The notes under the pieces are model-generated. The model was not told where the DNA came from and made no database searches. It was given only the letters and a program-made list of their open reading frames with translations. Of a stretch of 64,000 bases of DNA, positions 49,594 through 57,201 are shown piece by piece. The translations under genes were made by a program, and so were the position numbers. The stretch comes from Rhodococcus sp. ARC_M6 (GTDB lineage: Bacteria > Actinomycetota > Actinomycetes > Mycobacteriales > Mycobacteriaceae), in the NCBI RefSeq assembly GCF_022810305.1, contig NZ_JALGQH010000007.1, positions 62,001 through 126,000 of the forward strand, in the 5' to 3' direction. Position 1 is the first letter of the stretch, and each line of letters starts with the position of its first letter.

Positions 49594-50632
49594 GGGTGTC
49601 GGTGACAGGCTTGGCCTGGCATCCGAGGATGTAGCCGTTGGCGATGTCTTCGGCGTCGAGGACGTCGCAGTTGTCCATCGTCACTTCGCCTTGGATGACG
49701 GTGCAGGCGCAAGACCCGCATTCGCCTTCCTGGCAGGAGTACGGCACGTCGAGGCCCTTGGCGAGCATGATGTCGACGAGGGTCTGCTTGCGGGGCCACA
49801 CGAGGGTGTGGGTTTCGCCGTCGAGTTCGACCTCGACAGTGGCAGCATCAGCTGCTTCTTCGTCTGTGACCTCGGCAAGCTCGACGTCCTTGAACGGGTC
49901 GCCGGCGAGGGAGTTGAAGACCTCGGCGTGGACCTGGCCGCGGGGCATTCCGGCTTCGGCGAGTGCCTTGTGCACGGCGTCCATGAAGGGGCCGGGGCCG
50001 CACATGAATGCTTCGTAGGCGACAAACGGCTTCGCGAGGGTAGCCAGCTGGGAGACAGCGGGCAGGCCCTGTACCGATTCGATCCAGTGGACGATGGTCA
50101 GTCGGCCGGCATGCTGCGCTGCGAGTTCACGGAGCTCAGCGCCGAAGATGACGGACTTCTCGTCGCGGTTCGCGTACACGAGGACGACGTTGCCGCTGCC
50201 CTGGGTGAGAGCGGACTTGAGGATCGAGATCACGGGCGTGATTCCGCTGCCTGCGCCGAAGAGCAGGAAGTCGTGATCAAGCGACTTGGGGGTGAAGACA
50301 CCGGACGGAGGCAGGACCTCGATGGTGTCGCCGACCTGGACCTTGTCGCACAGCCAGTTGGAGCCGTAGCCGTCGACGGTTCGCTTGACGGTCACCTTGG
50401 GTGCATCGTCTGTGAACGGTGAGCTGGCTAGGGAGTAGCACCGTGCGACCGAACCGGTCTGGTCGCTCGGGATGCGGAGCGTCAGGAACTGTCCGGGCTT
50501 GTAGTCGAACTTGCCCTTCAGATCTGCGGGAATCTCGAACACCAGCGACCGGGCGTCTGAAGTCTCTTCGACGACTCCGGACACGGTGAGTACCGCCGAT
50601 CGCGAGCTGTGCGGTACCTCGACTGTCGTCAT
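49577..50632 (-). CDS. kshB: 3-ketosteroid 9-alpha-hydroxylase reductase subunit
   Basis: The 351-residue protein is a class IA flavoprotein reductase with FAD site RCYSLASSP, NAD site FGAGSGITP and a C-terminal plant-type 2Fe-2S domain (CQEGECGSCACTV, last cysteine in ILGCQAKP). Order and sequence match KshB of R. erythropolis and Mycobacterium, as recalled. KshB passes electrons to the Rieske oxygenase KshA for 9-alpha-hydroxylation of steroid rings. A perfect KstR-type operator lies 58 bases upstream, which supports the steroid role. No kshA is in the window. Confidence 0.9.
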   Translation of the reverse strand: MTTVEVPHSSRSAVLTVSGVVEETSDARSLVFEIPADLKGKFDYKPGQFLTLRIPSDQTGSVARCYSLASSPFTDDAPKVTVKRTVDGYGSNWLCDKVQVGDTIEVLPPSGVFTPKSLDHDFLLFGAGSGITPVISILKSALTQGSGNVVLVYANRDEKSVIFGAELRELAAQHAGRLTIVHWIESVQGLPAVSQLATLAKPFVAYEAFMCGPGPFMDAVHKALAEAGMPRGQVHAEVFNSLAGDPFKDVELAEVTDEEAADAATVEVELDGETHTLVWPRKQTLVDIMLAKGLDVPYSCQEGECGSCACTVIQGEVTMDNCDVLDAEDIANGYILGCQAKPVTDTLKIEF

Positions 50633-50689
50633 CGCGAAGCAAGTCCTCTCGTGAAGCTGGGTAAAGCGCAGGTCAGTGAAGTGCTACAT

Positions 50690-50705
50690 CTAGAACGTGT
50701 TCTAG
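50690..50705. promoter_or_regulatory. KstR-type operator upstream of kshB
   Basis: The 16-base sequence CTAGAACGTGTTCTAG is nearly palindromic and contains TAGAACGTGTTCTA, an exact fit to the published KstR consensus TnnAACnnGTTnnA. It lies 58 bases before the kshB start. KstR is the TetR repressor of cholesterol catabolism genes. Confidence 0.88.
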
Positions 50706-50980
50706 TTCAATGGTAGCAGTGATGAAAAGCTACTGGGGATCCTAGCGGTCAGGCAATACGTTCCCGATCAGCGGGAACCTGGCCGACGTAGAACCGGTGT
50801 CCAGGTGGCCCGAAGTGGTGGCCACCTGCCCGAAAAGGTGGTCCGACCGCGGTATCCAGGCGGTAATCGCAGCAAAGTCTATGCGCAGACTGTCGGCCGG
50901 TCCACAGTCGGAAGCAGAAGAGATGCCGATCACATTCGGTGTCGATTGCATCCGACTCATGGTTGATGGTCCGGCATTGC
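50706..50980. other. Gene-free stretch with a cluster of short inverted repeats
   Basis: The region holds GTTCCCG/CGGGAAC (50760-50766 and 50772-50778) and CAGGTGGCC/GGCCACCTG (50802-50810 and 50820-50828). Two direct repeats of CCCGAA followed by GGTGG also occur. The GTGGCC-rich pattern recalls the multiple terminal repeats of IS21-family insertion sequences. No transposase is present, so this may be a relic end; a REP-like origin is also possible. The one open frame here (50742-50984, minus) reads through the repeats and is not called. Confidence 0.4.
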
Positions 50981-51496
50981 TCAACGGCTGAAAACCTCAG
51001 AGTTGAAGCGAGGGTCCTCGTGGATGGCTCGGAGTCGGTCACGGTCGGCCGACGCGACAAGGGTTCGATTTTCGTCAATTCCGGTTGCTGTGCACCACGA
51101 ATGATCTCGCGGCCACCAGAAGTTGGGAGACCGTTCGCGAACAGCAGACGGGCCGGGAGACCGGACCGCCGAGACAACGCAGTATCTCCAGTCATTTGTG
51201 TCGTGAACTGCAGCAGCGCCGAGTAAATCTGCATCGAGAAATCCGCCCCATCCGGCCCAGAACAGTCCGGCATACGCGTCGTGGAGGTGCTCGAACAGCG
51301 GGTCGAGGAGGCCCTCCGGGAGCGAGCCCATCTCGGGCAATCCGTCAGGTTCGGGTGGGTGCGTTATCTGAACTATGTGTGGGTATCGATCTGCGAGCCA
51401 GTTCGCCTGTGGACTGGCGTCGGGATATCGATAGGGAGCGAGCCAGACGGCGGGCTCAGCTTCGCGCTGTACCGCCCACCCGATTCTGGGGGTCAC
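50981..51496 (-). CDS. Hypothetical protein coupled to MaoC gene
   Basis: The GTG at 51496 overlaps the MaoC stop (GTGA), giving 171 residues. The sequence is Trp-rich (LFWAGWGGFLDADL, then SPNFWWPRDHSWCTATGID) and has no signal peptide or membrane helix. The C-terminal part, FWWPRDHSWCTATGID followed by an ADRDRL helix, looks like a conserved domain, but I cannot name the family. Coupling to a MaoC hydratase hints at acyl-CoA metabolism; that is weak evidence. Confidence 0.6.
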   Translation of the reverse strand: MTPRIGWAVQREAEPAVWLAPYRYPDASPQANWLADRYPHIVQITHPPEPDGLPEMGSLPEGLLDPLFEHLHDAYAGLFWAGWGGFLDADLLGAAAVHDTNDWRYCVVSAVRSPGPSAVRERSPNFWWPRDHSWCTATGIDENRTLVASADRDRLRAIHEDPRFNSEVFSR

Positions 51497-51963
51497 GGAG
51501 TCTGTCGGCAGTGAAGATAAGCGTCGGTGACGACCTCGAACATGCGATTGCCGTGCGAGTCGACCAATTGGGCTGTCGTGGTGACCAATCCGCGTGAGCG
51601 ATTGTCGAGTACGACGTTGTCGACGGTGAGCTCACCCGTCAACGTGTCGCCGGGGCGAAGCGGGCGCAGAAACCGTATGTCGCGCATGCTCTTGCCGGCG
51701 ATGACATTCCACTGGTCGTAGAGACTTGCGACCACTAGTTTCTGGCAGATCGCCAAGGTGTGAACTCCGCTGCCGATGAGCCCACCGACGACGCCGGATT
51801 CGGCTGCGTCCTTGTCGGTGTGAAACCACTGTGGATCCCACTGTGTTGCAAAGTCGAGGATCTCCTCCTCGGAAACCGTGTACGAACCCAGCGCCATAGT
51901 TTGACCGATCCGGAGGTCCTCGGCGTAGACGGTTCGATGGTGAGGCGCGGCCGAATCGTTCAT
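51493..51963 (-). CDS. MaoC family (R)-hydratase-like protein
   Basis: The 156-residue hotdog protein has the hydratase-2 motif DFATQWDPQWFHTDKDAAES with the Asp and His of the catalytic dyad in the usual DPxxFHxD pattern. The segment RFLRPLRPGDTLTGEL is also typical. It may hydrate trans-enoyl-CoA to the (R)-3-hydroxyacyl form. It overlaps a gene of unknown function and lies between kshB and the mycofactocin region. Confidence 0.85.
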   Translation of the reverse strand: MNDSAAPHHRTVYAEDLRIGQTMALGSYTVSEEEILDFATQWDPQWFHTDKDAAESGVVGGLIGSGVHTLAICQKLVVASLYDQWNVIAGKSMRDIRFLRPLRPGDTLTGELTVDNVVLDNRSRGLVTTTAQLVDSHGNRMFEVVTDAYLHCRQTP

Positions 51964-52050
51964 GATCTGTCAGTCTCCTGCGGGGTGTGGCGGTGTACTC
52001 GCAACATACTCCGGGCACTCGAGGCGACTGTTCGCACTTAGAATTGCAGG

Positions 52051-52476
52051 ATGGTCAATAGCGAGCGCGTCGATCCCAAGGCGCTGGTCGGGGAGTGGAA
52101 CTTCGATCGAACAATCGACGATCGAGTGGCAGGAGCTACGAAGCGCGTCGTCGGGCAGACCATCATCGAAGAAGCAGTCGACGGCCGATTCCGTTGGTAC
52201 GAAAGCGGCACGTTGTTCGACGGCGATCTCGAACTGCCGGTGTTTCGGACGCTGTTCATCGAGCAACACGATGGTGATTGGGCCGTGACGTTCGAGGACG
52301 GCCGAGAGTTTCACGAGTGGAATCCCGGACAGGATGTCGAGCACCTCTGCGGAGCAGATACTTATCGAGGCCGTATCGACATTGCGTCAGCGTCGGATTC
52401 AGGATGGTCCGTCGTCTGGACGGTGTCAGGTCCGAGCAAGGATTACACGATGACAACGCATCTCACTCACCCCTGA
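52051..52476 (+). CDS. DUF6314-like protein
   Basis: The 141-residue protein begins MVNSERVDPKALVGEWNFDR and continues with the WxFDRxIDDR and FEDGREFHEWN segments that I associate with DUF6314. These look like small beta-barrel (lipocalin-like) proteins. No enzymatic motif is evident. It is divergent from the MaoC gene. Confidence 0.68.
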   Translation: MVNSERVDPKALVGEWNFDRTIDDRVAGATKRVVGQTIIEEAVDGRFRWYESGTLFDGDLELPVFRTLFIEQHDGDWAVTFEDGREFHEWNPGQDVEHLCGADTYRGRIDIASASDSGWSVVWTVSGPSKDYTMTTHLTHP

Positions 52477-52521
52477 GGCATTCCTGTTCGGCGCAGAGTG
52501 GGATCGCGGTAGATTCTCGAC

Positions 52522-52728
52522 ATGACTGAATCGGTGAAAGGCCCAGCGTCGTATTTCCCGTCGATCGAGAAGAAGTACGGTCGGCCGATCAGTGAGTGGC
52601 AGGCCATGATTCGCAGTTCCGAACTGACCAAGCACCTGGAGTTGGTGAACTGGCTGAAGTCGGAACACAGTATGGGGCACGGTCATGCGAATGCGCTTGT
52701 TGCGCATACTTTGAAGGAAGACGCGTAA
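52522..52728 (+). CDS. DUF4287 domain protein
   Basis: The 68-residue sequence is a complete DUF4287 domain (SYFPSIEKKYGRPISEWQAM, LVNWLKSEHSMGHGHANALV). The family is small, common in actinobacteria and of unknown function; it often occurs with a DUF5655-type partner, which is absent here. It is convergent with the mycofactocin methyltransferase gene. Confidence 0.85.
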   Translation: MTESVKGPASYFPSIEKKYGRPISEWQAMIRSSELTKHLELVNWLKSEHSMGHGHANALVAHTLKEDA

Positions 52729-52739
52729 GAGTTTCGCAC

Positions 52740-53588
52740 CTACTGTGCGTCGAGTACCAGCCAGCCGCCGTGGTGCTCGAATACCTCGAACGGAACGCCG
52801 GTCTTCTCGCCCACCGATCTCAGTGATTCGAGATCAAAGGTTCGAATGTGACCGTGGCAGGCAGTGGCCTCGTCCTCGAACGGCACAGCGATCACGACGC
52901 GTTGCCGGGCGATTCGCAACGCCTGTGCGATCACCTTTTCACCCACCTCGTTGTCCACATGTTCGAGAAGGTGGATTGCAGTGACGGTATCGACGCTCTT
53001 GTCCGGGGCCGGCACCTCGCCGGCGTCGCAGATCAGGGTCGTGATGTCGATGCCGAGTTCGGGGGCTACTGCGTCGAGCAGAACCATGGTTCCGGGGTGA
53101 ATGTCGGTGGCAGTCACGTTCATTCCGGCTTTCGCGAGCCGCAACGGGAAGAAGCCGAAGCAAGATCCGAGATCGAGAACGCTGCCCCGGACCAATTCCT
53201 GCGCCTTCTCGTGGATCGGTGCAAAATCGGCACTGCCGTCGAGTAGTTCGTTCAGCGAGTTCCGATAGTAGGTGGTCCACGATTCGAGGGCGCCGTCGAC
53301 GGTGGAGCGAACCAGACCCACCATGGTGAGCTCGAATTCGTCCTGTCCGAAGTCTGCGTCCTCGATCGACGCGGTGACACCGGCAACGAGGCGCTCGCTC
53401 AGATCGGCGGCGGTCAGTGAATGTCGCACCAGCAGTCCGTCGTCGTTGCGGCTGAGCTCCAGCGGGCCCGACTTCACGCGTTCGACGGTGACAGAGTCGA
53501 CGCGCTCGACAGTGACATGCCCGAACGACCATCGGCCCGGCGCCGAGGGGGCAAGTGAATCCATGACTGCGGGGGTCGAGGTAGCCAT
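52740..53588 (-). CDS. mftM: Mycofactocin oligosaccharide methyltransferase
   Basis: The 282-residue protein has a class I SAM-binding site (SVLDLGSCFGFFPLRLA) and a post-I Asp region (VTATDIHPGTMVLLDA). Its position directly next to mftR and its overall sequence fit MftM, which methylates a glucose of the mycofactocin oligosaccharide chain. It is encoded leftward just after mftR, with 12 bases between, so the two form one unit. The name relies on context and family memory. Confidence 0.8.
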   Translation of the reverse strand: MATSTPAVMDSLAPSAPGRWSFGHVTVERVDSVTVERVKSGPLELSRNDDGLLVRHSLTAADLSERLVAGVTASIEDADFGQDEFELTMVGLVRSTVDGALESWTTYYRNSLNELLDGSADFAPIHEKAQELVRGSVLDLGSCFGFFPLRLAKAGMNVTATDIHPGTMVLLDAVAPELGIDITTLICDAGEVPAPDKSVDTVTAIHLLEHVDNEVGEKVIAQALRIARQRVVIAVPFEDEATACHGHIRTFDLESLRSVGEKTGVPFEVFEHHGGWLVLDAQ

Positions 53589-53600
53589 CAGTGTCTTTCG

Positions 53601-54200
53601 TTAGATGCTGATACCGGTGCGCAAGGCCTGCGTTCCGGTTCGCAGAAGTTCGGGTAGTTCCAGAGCGTCGTCGGTGAGCCACTGTTCGTACGCGGCCATC
53701 GCGACACCGAGCAGAAGGTAACCCACGGTACGTGGACCGTGATCGGTCGGTTCGAGATTCATTCTCCGAGCTGCATACTCGGCGACCACCTGCCGCCAAC
53801 CTTCGTACATCACCGCCGAGTATGCCTGAAGGGTGGGCACAGTAAGGATGAGTTCCATCCGTTTACGGTGCACAGCAGTCTCTTCGGGCGGGAAAGTGTT
53901 GAAGGTCAACAGTGCGGATTCGAGTGCGTCGACCAGTGGCAGTTCTTCGGGGAGCGAATCGAGGTGTGCACGCATCTCGTCGAGGTGGGCGTCGAAGTCG
54001 CCCCAGGGGACGGCGTTCTTGGAGGGAAAGTAACGGAAGAACGTCCGTCGGGCGATGCCGGCGGCGTCGGCGATCTGGTCGACGCTGACGTCGTTGAAGC
54101 CGAGCGTGGAGAAGAGCTTGATGCCGACCGTGCTGATTCCGTCCCTGGTCGTGGAGGGTTTACGACCGATCCGAGCGGACGGGGTTTTCCGGCTAGCCAT
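53601..54200 (-). CDS. mftR: Mycofactocin system TetR family regulator
   Basis: The 199-residue protein has a TetR helix-turn-helix (LFSTLGFNDVSVDQIADAAG, IARRTFFRYFPSKNAVPW). The mycofactocin regulator typically has the C-terminal sequence MNLEPTDHGPRTVGYLLLGV seen here. It is divergent from mftA, which is the normal arrangement. MftR of mycobacteria is reported to respond to acyl-CoAs. The 103-base gap to mftA holds an imperfect inverted repeat that may be its site. Confidence 0.87.
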   Translation of the reverse strand: MASRKTPSARIGRKPSTTRDGISTVGIKLFSTLGFNDVSVDQIADAAGIARRTFFRYFPSKNAVPWGDFDAHLDEMRAHLDSLPEELPLVDALESALLTFNTFPPEETAVHRKRMELILTVPTLQAYSAVMYEGWRQVVAEYAARRMNLEPTDHGPRTVGYLLLGVAMAAYEQWLTDDALELPELLRTGTQALRTGISI

Positions 54201-54258
54201 TCTTTTTTCGCTCCATGTCTGTCATTGTGCACTCGATGCCATTACAGTGGTGAACCGA

Positions 54259-54283
54259 GTCACAGTGAAATCCCACTCGTGAC
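54259..54283. promoter_or_regulatory. Candidate MftR operator between mftR and mftA
   Basis: GTCACAGTG and CACTCGTGAC form an imperfect inverted repeat around a six-base spacer, 20 bases before the mftA start. The assignment rests only on symmetry and position. Confidence 0.38.
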
Positions 54284-54303
54284 CACAGATTCAGGAGGAA
54301 TCC

Positions 54304-54399
54304 ATGTCCGATCGTGACAATAAGGCACTCGACAACGACCTGATCGAAGAATCGCTCGTTGAAGAGGTCTCCATCGACGGCATGTGCGGCGTGTACTGA
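54304..54399 (+). CDS. mftA: Mycofactocin precursor peptide
   Basis: This 31-residue peptide, MSDRDNKALDNDLIEESLVE and onward, ends in IDGMCGVY, the hallmark C-terminus of MftA. The ribosome site AGGAGGAA lies six bases before the ATG. MftC decarboxylates and crosslinks the last Val and Tyr, and MftE cuts off the leader to leave the VY-derived lactam. It is the substrate of the whole pathway. Confidence 0.97.
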   Translation: MSDRDNKALDNDLIEESLVEEVSIDGMCGVY

Positions 54400-54401
54400 C
54401 C

Positions 54402-54671
54402 GTGCCTGCTCTTGATCTCGATGCGGGGTGGAAACTCCACCCGCAGGTAGCGCTTCGCCCCGAACCTTTCGGGGCGTTGCTCTACCACTTCGGAACACGC
54501 AAGCTCTCGTTCCTGAAAAACACGACCATCGTTGCTGTGGTCAAGGCGTTGCCAGACCATCCTGATGTCCGATCCGCACTGCGTGCGCAGGGCATCGCGG
54601 ATGACGCGGCTCCCCAATATGCCCGTGCGCTGAGCACTCTCGCGGACTCGCACATGATTGTGCCTGCCTGA
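54402..54671 (+). CDS. mftB: Mycofactocin precursor chaperone (RRE protein)
   Basis: The GTG two bases after the mftA stop gives 89 residues; an ATG upstream at 54384 would overlap mftA. The sequence (KLHPQVALRPEPFGALLYHF, KLSFLKNTTIVAVVKAL) is a PqqD-like RRE domain that presents the MftA leader to MftC. This compact spacing matches known mftAB pairs. Confidence 0.94.
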   Translation: MPALDLDAGWKLHPQVALRPEPFGALLYHFGTRKLSFLKNTTIVAVVKALPDHPDVRSALRAQGIADDAAPQYARALSTLADSHMIVPA

Positions 54672-54746
54672 GTCAGACGCTCGCTCCACCGTGCGGAACA
54701 GCCCTTCTGCACGTTCGCCCGCTTCATACTTCGCGAGGACACAGCC

Positions 54747-55961
54747 ATGACCTCAGTTCTTGAACATCCCTCCACGCCGGCACCGGTGGGTCGCCTTGTC
54801 GATCAGTTCGAACTCGGACTCGACGCACCCATCTGCCTGACGTGGGAACTTACCTACGCCTGCAACCTTTCGTGCGTGCACTGCCTCTCGTCTTCGGGTC
54901 GTCGTGACCCCAACGAGCTCAGCACCGAACAGTGCAAGGCCATCATCGACGAGCTGCAGCGCATGCAGGTCTTCTACGTCAACATCGGCGGCGGCGAGCC
55001 CACCGTGCGCTCCGACTTCTGGGAACTCGTCGACTACGCGACGGCCCATCAGGTGGGAGTCAAGTTCTCCACCAACGGCGTCAAGATCGACAAGAAGGTC
55101 GCCGAGCGTCTTGCGGCCAGCGACTACGTCGACGTGCAGATTTCCATCGACGGCGCGACCGCCGAGGTCAATGATGCTGTGCGCGGACCGGGTTCGTTTG
55201 CCATGGCAGTGCGCGCGCTGGAAAACCTGAAGGAAGCCGGCTTCAAAGACGCCAAGATTTCGGTTGTCGTCACCCGTCACAACGTCAGTCAGCTCGACGA
55301 ATTCAAGGCACTCGCGGACATGTACGACGCGACCCTGCGCATCACCCGTCTGCGTCCCTCGGGCCGTGGCGCGGACGTGTGGGACGATCTGCACCCCCGT
55401 CCGGAGCAGCAGCGTGAGCTCTACAACTGGCTGGTTGCCAACGGTGAAGGCGTCCTGACCGGTGACTCCTTCTTCCACCTCTCCGCTTTCGGAGATGCAC
55501 TGCCCGGCCTGAACCTGTGCGGTGCCGGTCGCGTTGTCTGCTTGATCGACCCGGTCGGCGACGTCTACGCCTGCCCGTTCGCGATTCACGAGCAGTTCCT
55601 TGCCGGAAACATCGTGAAAGACGGTGGCTTCCAGCATGTGTGGCAGCATTCGGATCTGTTCCAGGAACTGCGTTCACCGCAGACCGGTGGCGCATGCGCA
55701 AAGTGCGACCACTACGACTCCTGCCGCGGCGGCTGCATGGCAGCCAAGTTCTTCACCGGACTGCCGATGGACGGCCCCGATCCCGAGTGCGTCATCGGTA
55801 ACGGCGAGATGGCCCTTGCGGGCGCCGGTGAGGTTCCCAAGTCCAGCGTCGACCACTCGCGGTCCGGGCAGCGCAAGACTCCGCGCGCATCCGTTCCCCT
55901 GACGCTGATGATGCGTCCCCCTTCCAAGATCTGTGACGAAAACCCGCTTGCGGGAATGTAA
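54747..55961 (+). CDS. mftC: Mycofactocin radical SAM maturase
   Basis: The 404-residue enzyme has the radical SAM cluster motif CNLSCVHC (Cys39, Cys43, Cys46). The GGGEPTV SAM loop follows, then a C-terminal SPASM region with many cysteines (CPFAIHEQFLAGN, CAKCDHYDSCRGGC). MftC oxidatively decarboxylates the C-terminal Tyr of MftA and then makes the Val-Tyr carbon-carbon bond. It lies 75 bases after mftB. Confidence 0.96.
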   Translation: MTSVLEHPSTPAPVGRLVDQFELGLDAPICLTWELTYACNLSCVHCLSSSGRRDPNELSTEQCKAIIDELQRMQVFYVNIGGGEPTVRSDFWELVDYATAHQVGVKFSTNGVKIDKKVAERLAASDYVDVQISIDGATAEVNDAVRGPGSFAMAVRALENLKEAGFKDAKISVVVTRHNVSQLDEFKALADMYDATLRITRLRPSGRGADVWDDLHPRPEQQRELYNWLVANGEGVLTGDSFFHLSAFGDALPGLNLCGAGRVVCLIDPVGDVYACPFAIHEQFLAGNIVKDGGFQHVWQHSDLFQELRSPQTGGACAKCDHYDSCRGGCMAAKFFTGLPMDGPDPECVIGNGEMALAGAGEVPKSSVDHSRSGQRKTPRASVPLTLMMRPPSKICDENPLAGM

Positions 55962-55999
55962 GTAGCTCTTCGCTACTTGCGCTACGAGAGGTTTGTTTG

Positions 56000-57175
56000 A
56001 TGGCTAAGAACGCTTTCTTCGAGACCGTCGCTGAAGCTCAGCGACGCGCCCAGAAGAGGTTGCCCAAGTCCGTGTATGCGGCGCTGGTGGCCGGGTCCGA
56101 AAAGGGTCTGACCGTTGACGACAACATCGCGGCCTACAGTGAATTGGGTTTCTCACCGCACGCGGCGGGTTTGCCGAACGAGCGCGACATGTCCACAACC
56201 ATTATGGGGCAGGATATTTCACTCCCCGTGATGATTTCGCCGACGGGTGTGCAGGCTGTGCATCCCGACGGTGAGGTCGCTGTTGCGCGGGCTGCTGCGG
56301 CACGAGGAACAGCCATCGGACTGAGCTCCTTTGCCAGCAAGTCCATCGAAGAGGTCGCCGCGGCCAACCCGCAGGTGTTCTTCCAGATGTACTGGGTCGG
56401 TAGCCGCGACGTGCTCCTGCAGCGCATGGAGCGCGCACGTGCTGCCGGCGCCAAGGGCCTGATCATCACTACCGACTGGTCCTTCGCGTACGGTCGCGAC
56501 TGGGGCAGCCCGTCCATCCCCGAAAAGATGGACCTCAAGGCGATGTTCCAGTTCGCACCCGAGGGCATCATGCGCCCGAAGTGGTTGTTCGAGTTCGCAA
56601 AGACCGGCAAGATCCCGGACCTGACGACACCGAACCTTGCCGCACCGGGCCAGCCGGCACCGACGTTCTTCGGCGCGTACGGCGAATGGATGCAGACCCC
56701 GCTCCCGACCTGGGAAGACATCGCGTGGCTGCGCGAGCAGTGGGGTGGCCCGTTCATGCTCAAGGGCATCATGCGTATCGACGACGCGAAGCGTGCCGTC
56801 GACGCCGGAGTTTCCGCGATCTCCGTCTCTAACCACGGCGGTAACAACCTCGACGGCACCCCGGCACCGATCCGCGTGCTCCCGGGTATCGCTGCAGCGG
56901 TCGGCGATCAGGTGGAAGTTGTTCTCGACGGCGGTATTCGACGCGGCGGCGACGTCGTGAAGGCACTTGCTCTCGGCGCCAAGGCAGTCATGCTGGGGCG
57001 CGCGTACCTGTGGGGCCTTTCGGCAAACGGCCAGGCCGGTGTCGAGAATGTTCTCGACCTCATGCGTATGGGTATCGACTCGGGCCTGATGGGCCTCGGA
57101 CATGCCTCCATCAGCGAGCTCAGTCCCGCTGACTTGGTGATCCCGGAAGGTTTCACCCGCACGCTGGGCGCTTGA
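56000..57175 (+). CDS. mftD: Pre-mycofactocin synthase (FMN-dependent)
   Basis: The ATG at 56000 gives 391 residues of the FMN alpha-hydroxyacid dehydrogenase fold, with LMRMGIDSGLMGLGHASISE and the active-site segments SNHGGNNLDGTPAPIRVLPG and VVLDGGIRRGGDVVKALALG. MftD oxidatively deaminates the VY-derived lactam to give redox-active pre-mycofactocin. It lies 38 bases after mftC. The usual next gene, mftE, is displaced downstream here. Confidence 0.94.
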   Translation: MAKNAFFETVAEAQRRAQKRLPKSVYAALVAGSEKGLTVDDNIAAYSELGFSPHAAGLPNERDMSTTIMGQDISLPVMISPTGVQAVHPDGEVAVARAAAARGTAIGLSSFASKSIEEVAAANPQVFFQMYWVGSRDVLLQRMERARAAGAKGLIITTDWSFAYGRDWGSPSIPEKMDLKAMFQFAPEGIMRPKWLFEFAKTGKIPDLTTPNLAAPGQPAPTFFGAYGEWMQTPLPTWEDIAWLREQWGGPFMLKGIMRIDDAKRAVDAGVSAISVSNHGGNNLDGTPAPIRVLPGIAAAVGDQVEVVLDGGIRRGGDVVKALALGAKAVMLGRAYLWGLSANGQAGVENVLDLMRMGIDSGLMGLGHASISELSPADLVIPEGFTRTLGA

Positions 57176-57201
57176 CCCTCGCCTGGTGATCGAACTGTGA
57201 A

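Noticed and set aside
50742-50984. An 80-codon minus frame upstream of kshB
   Set aside because: It runs through the inverted repeats and shows no protein-like conservation, so it is treated as part of the repeat region.
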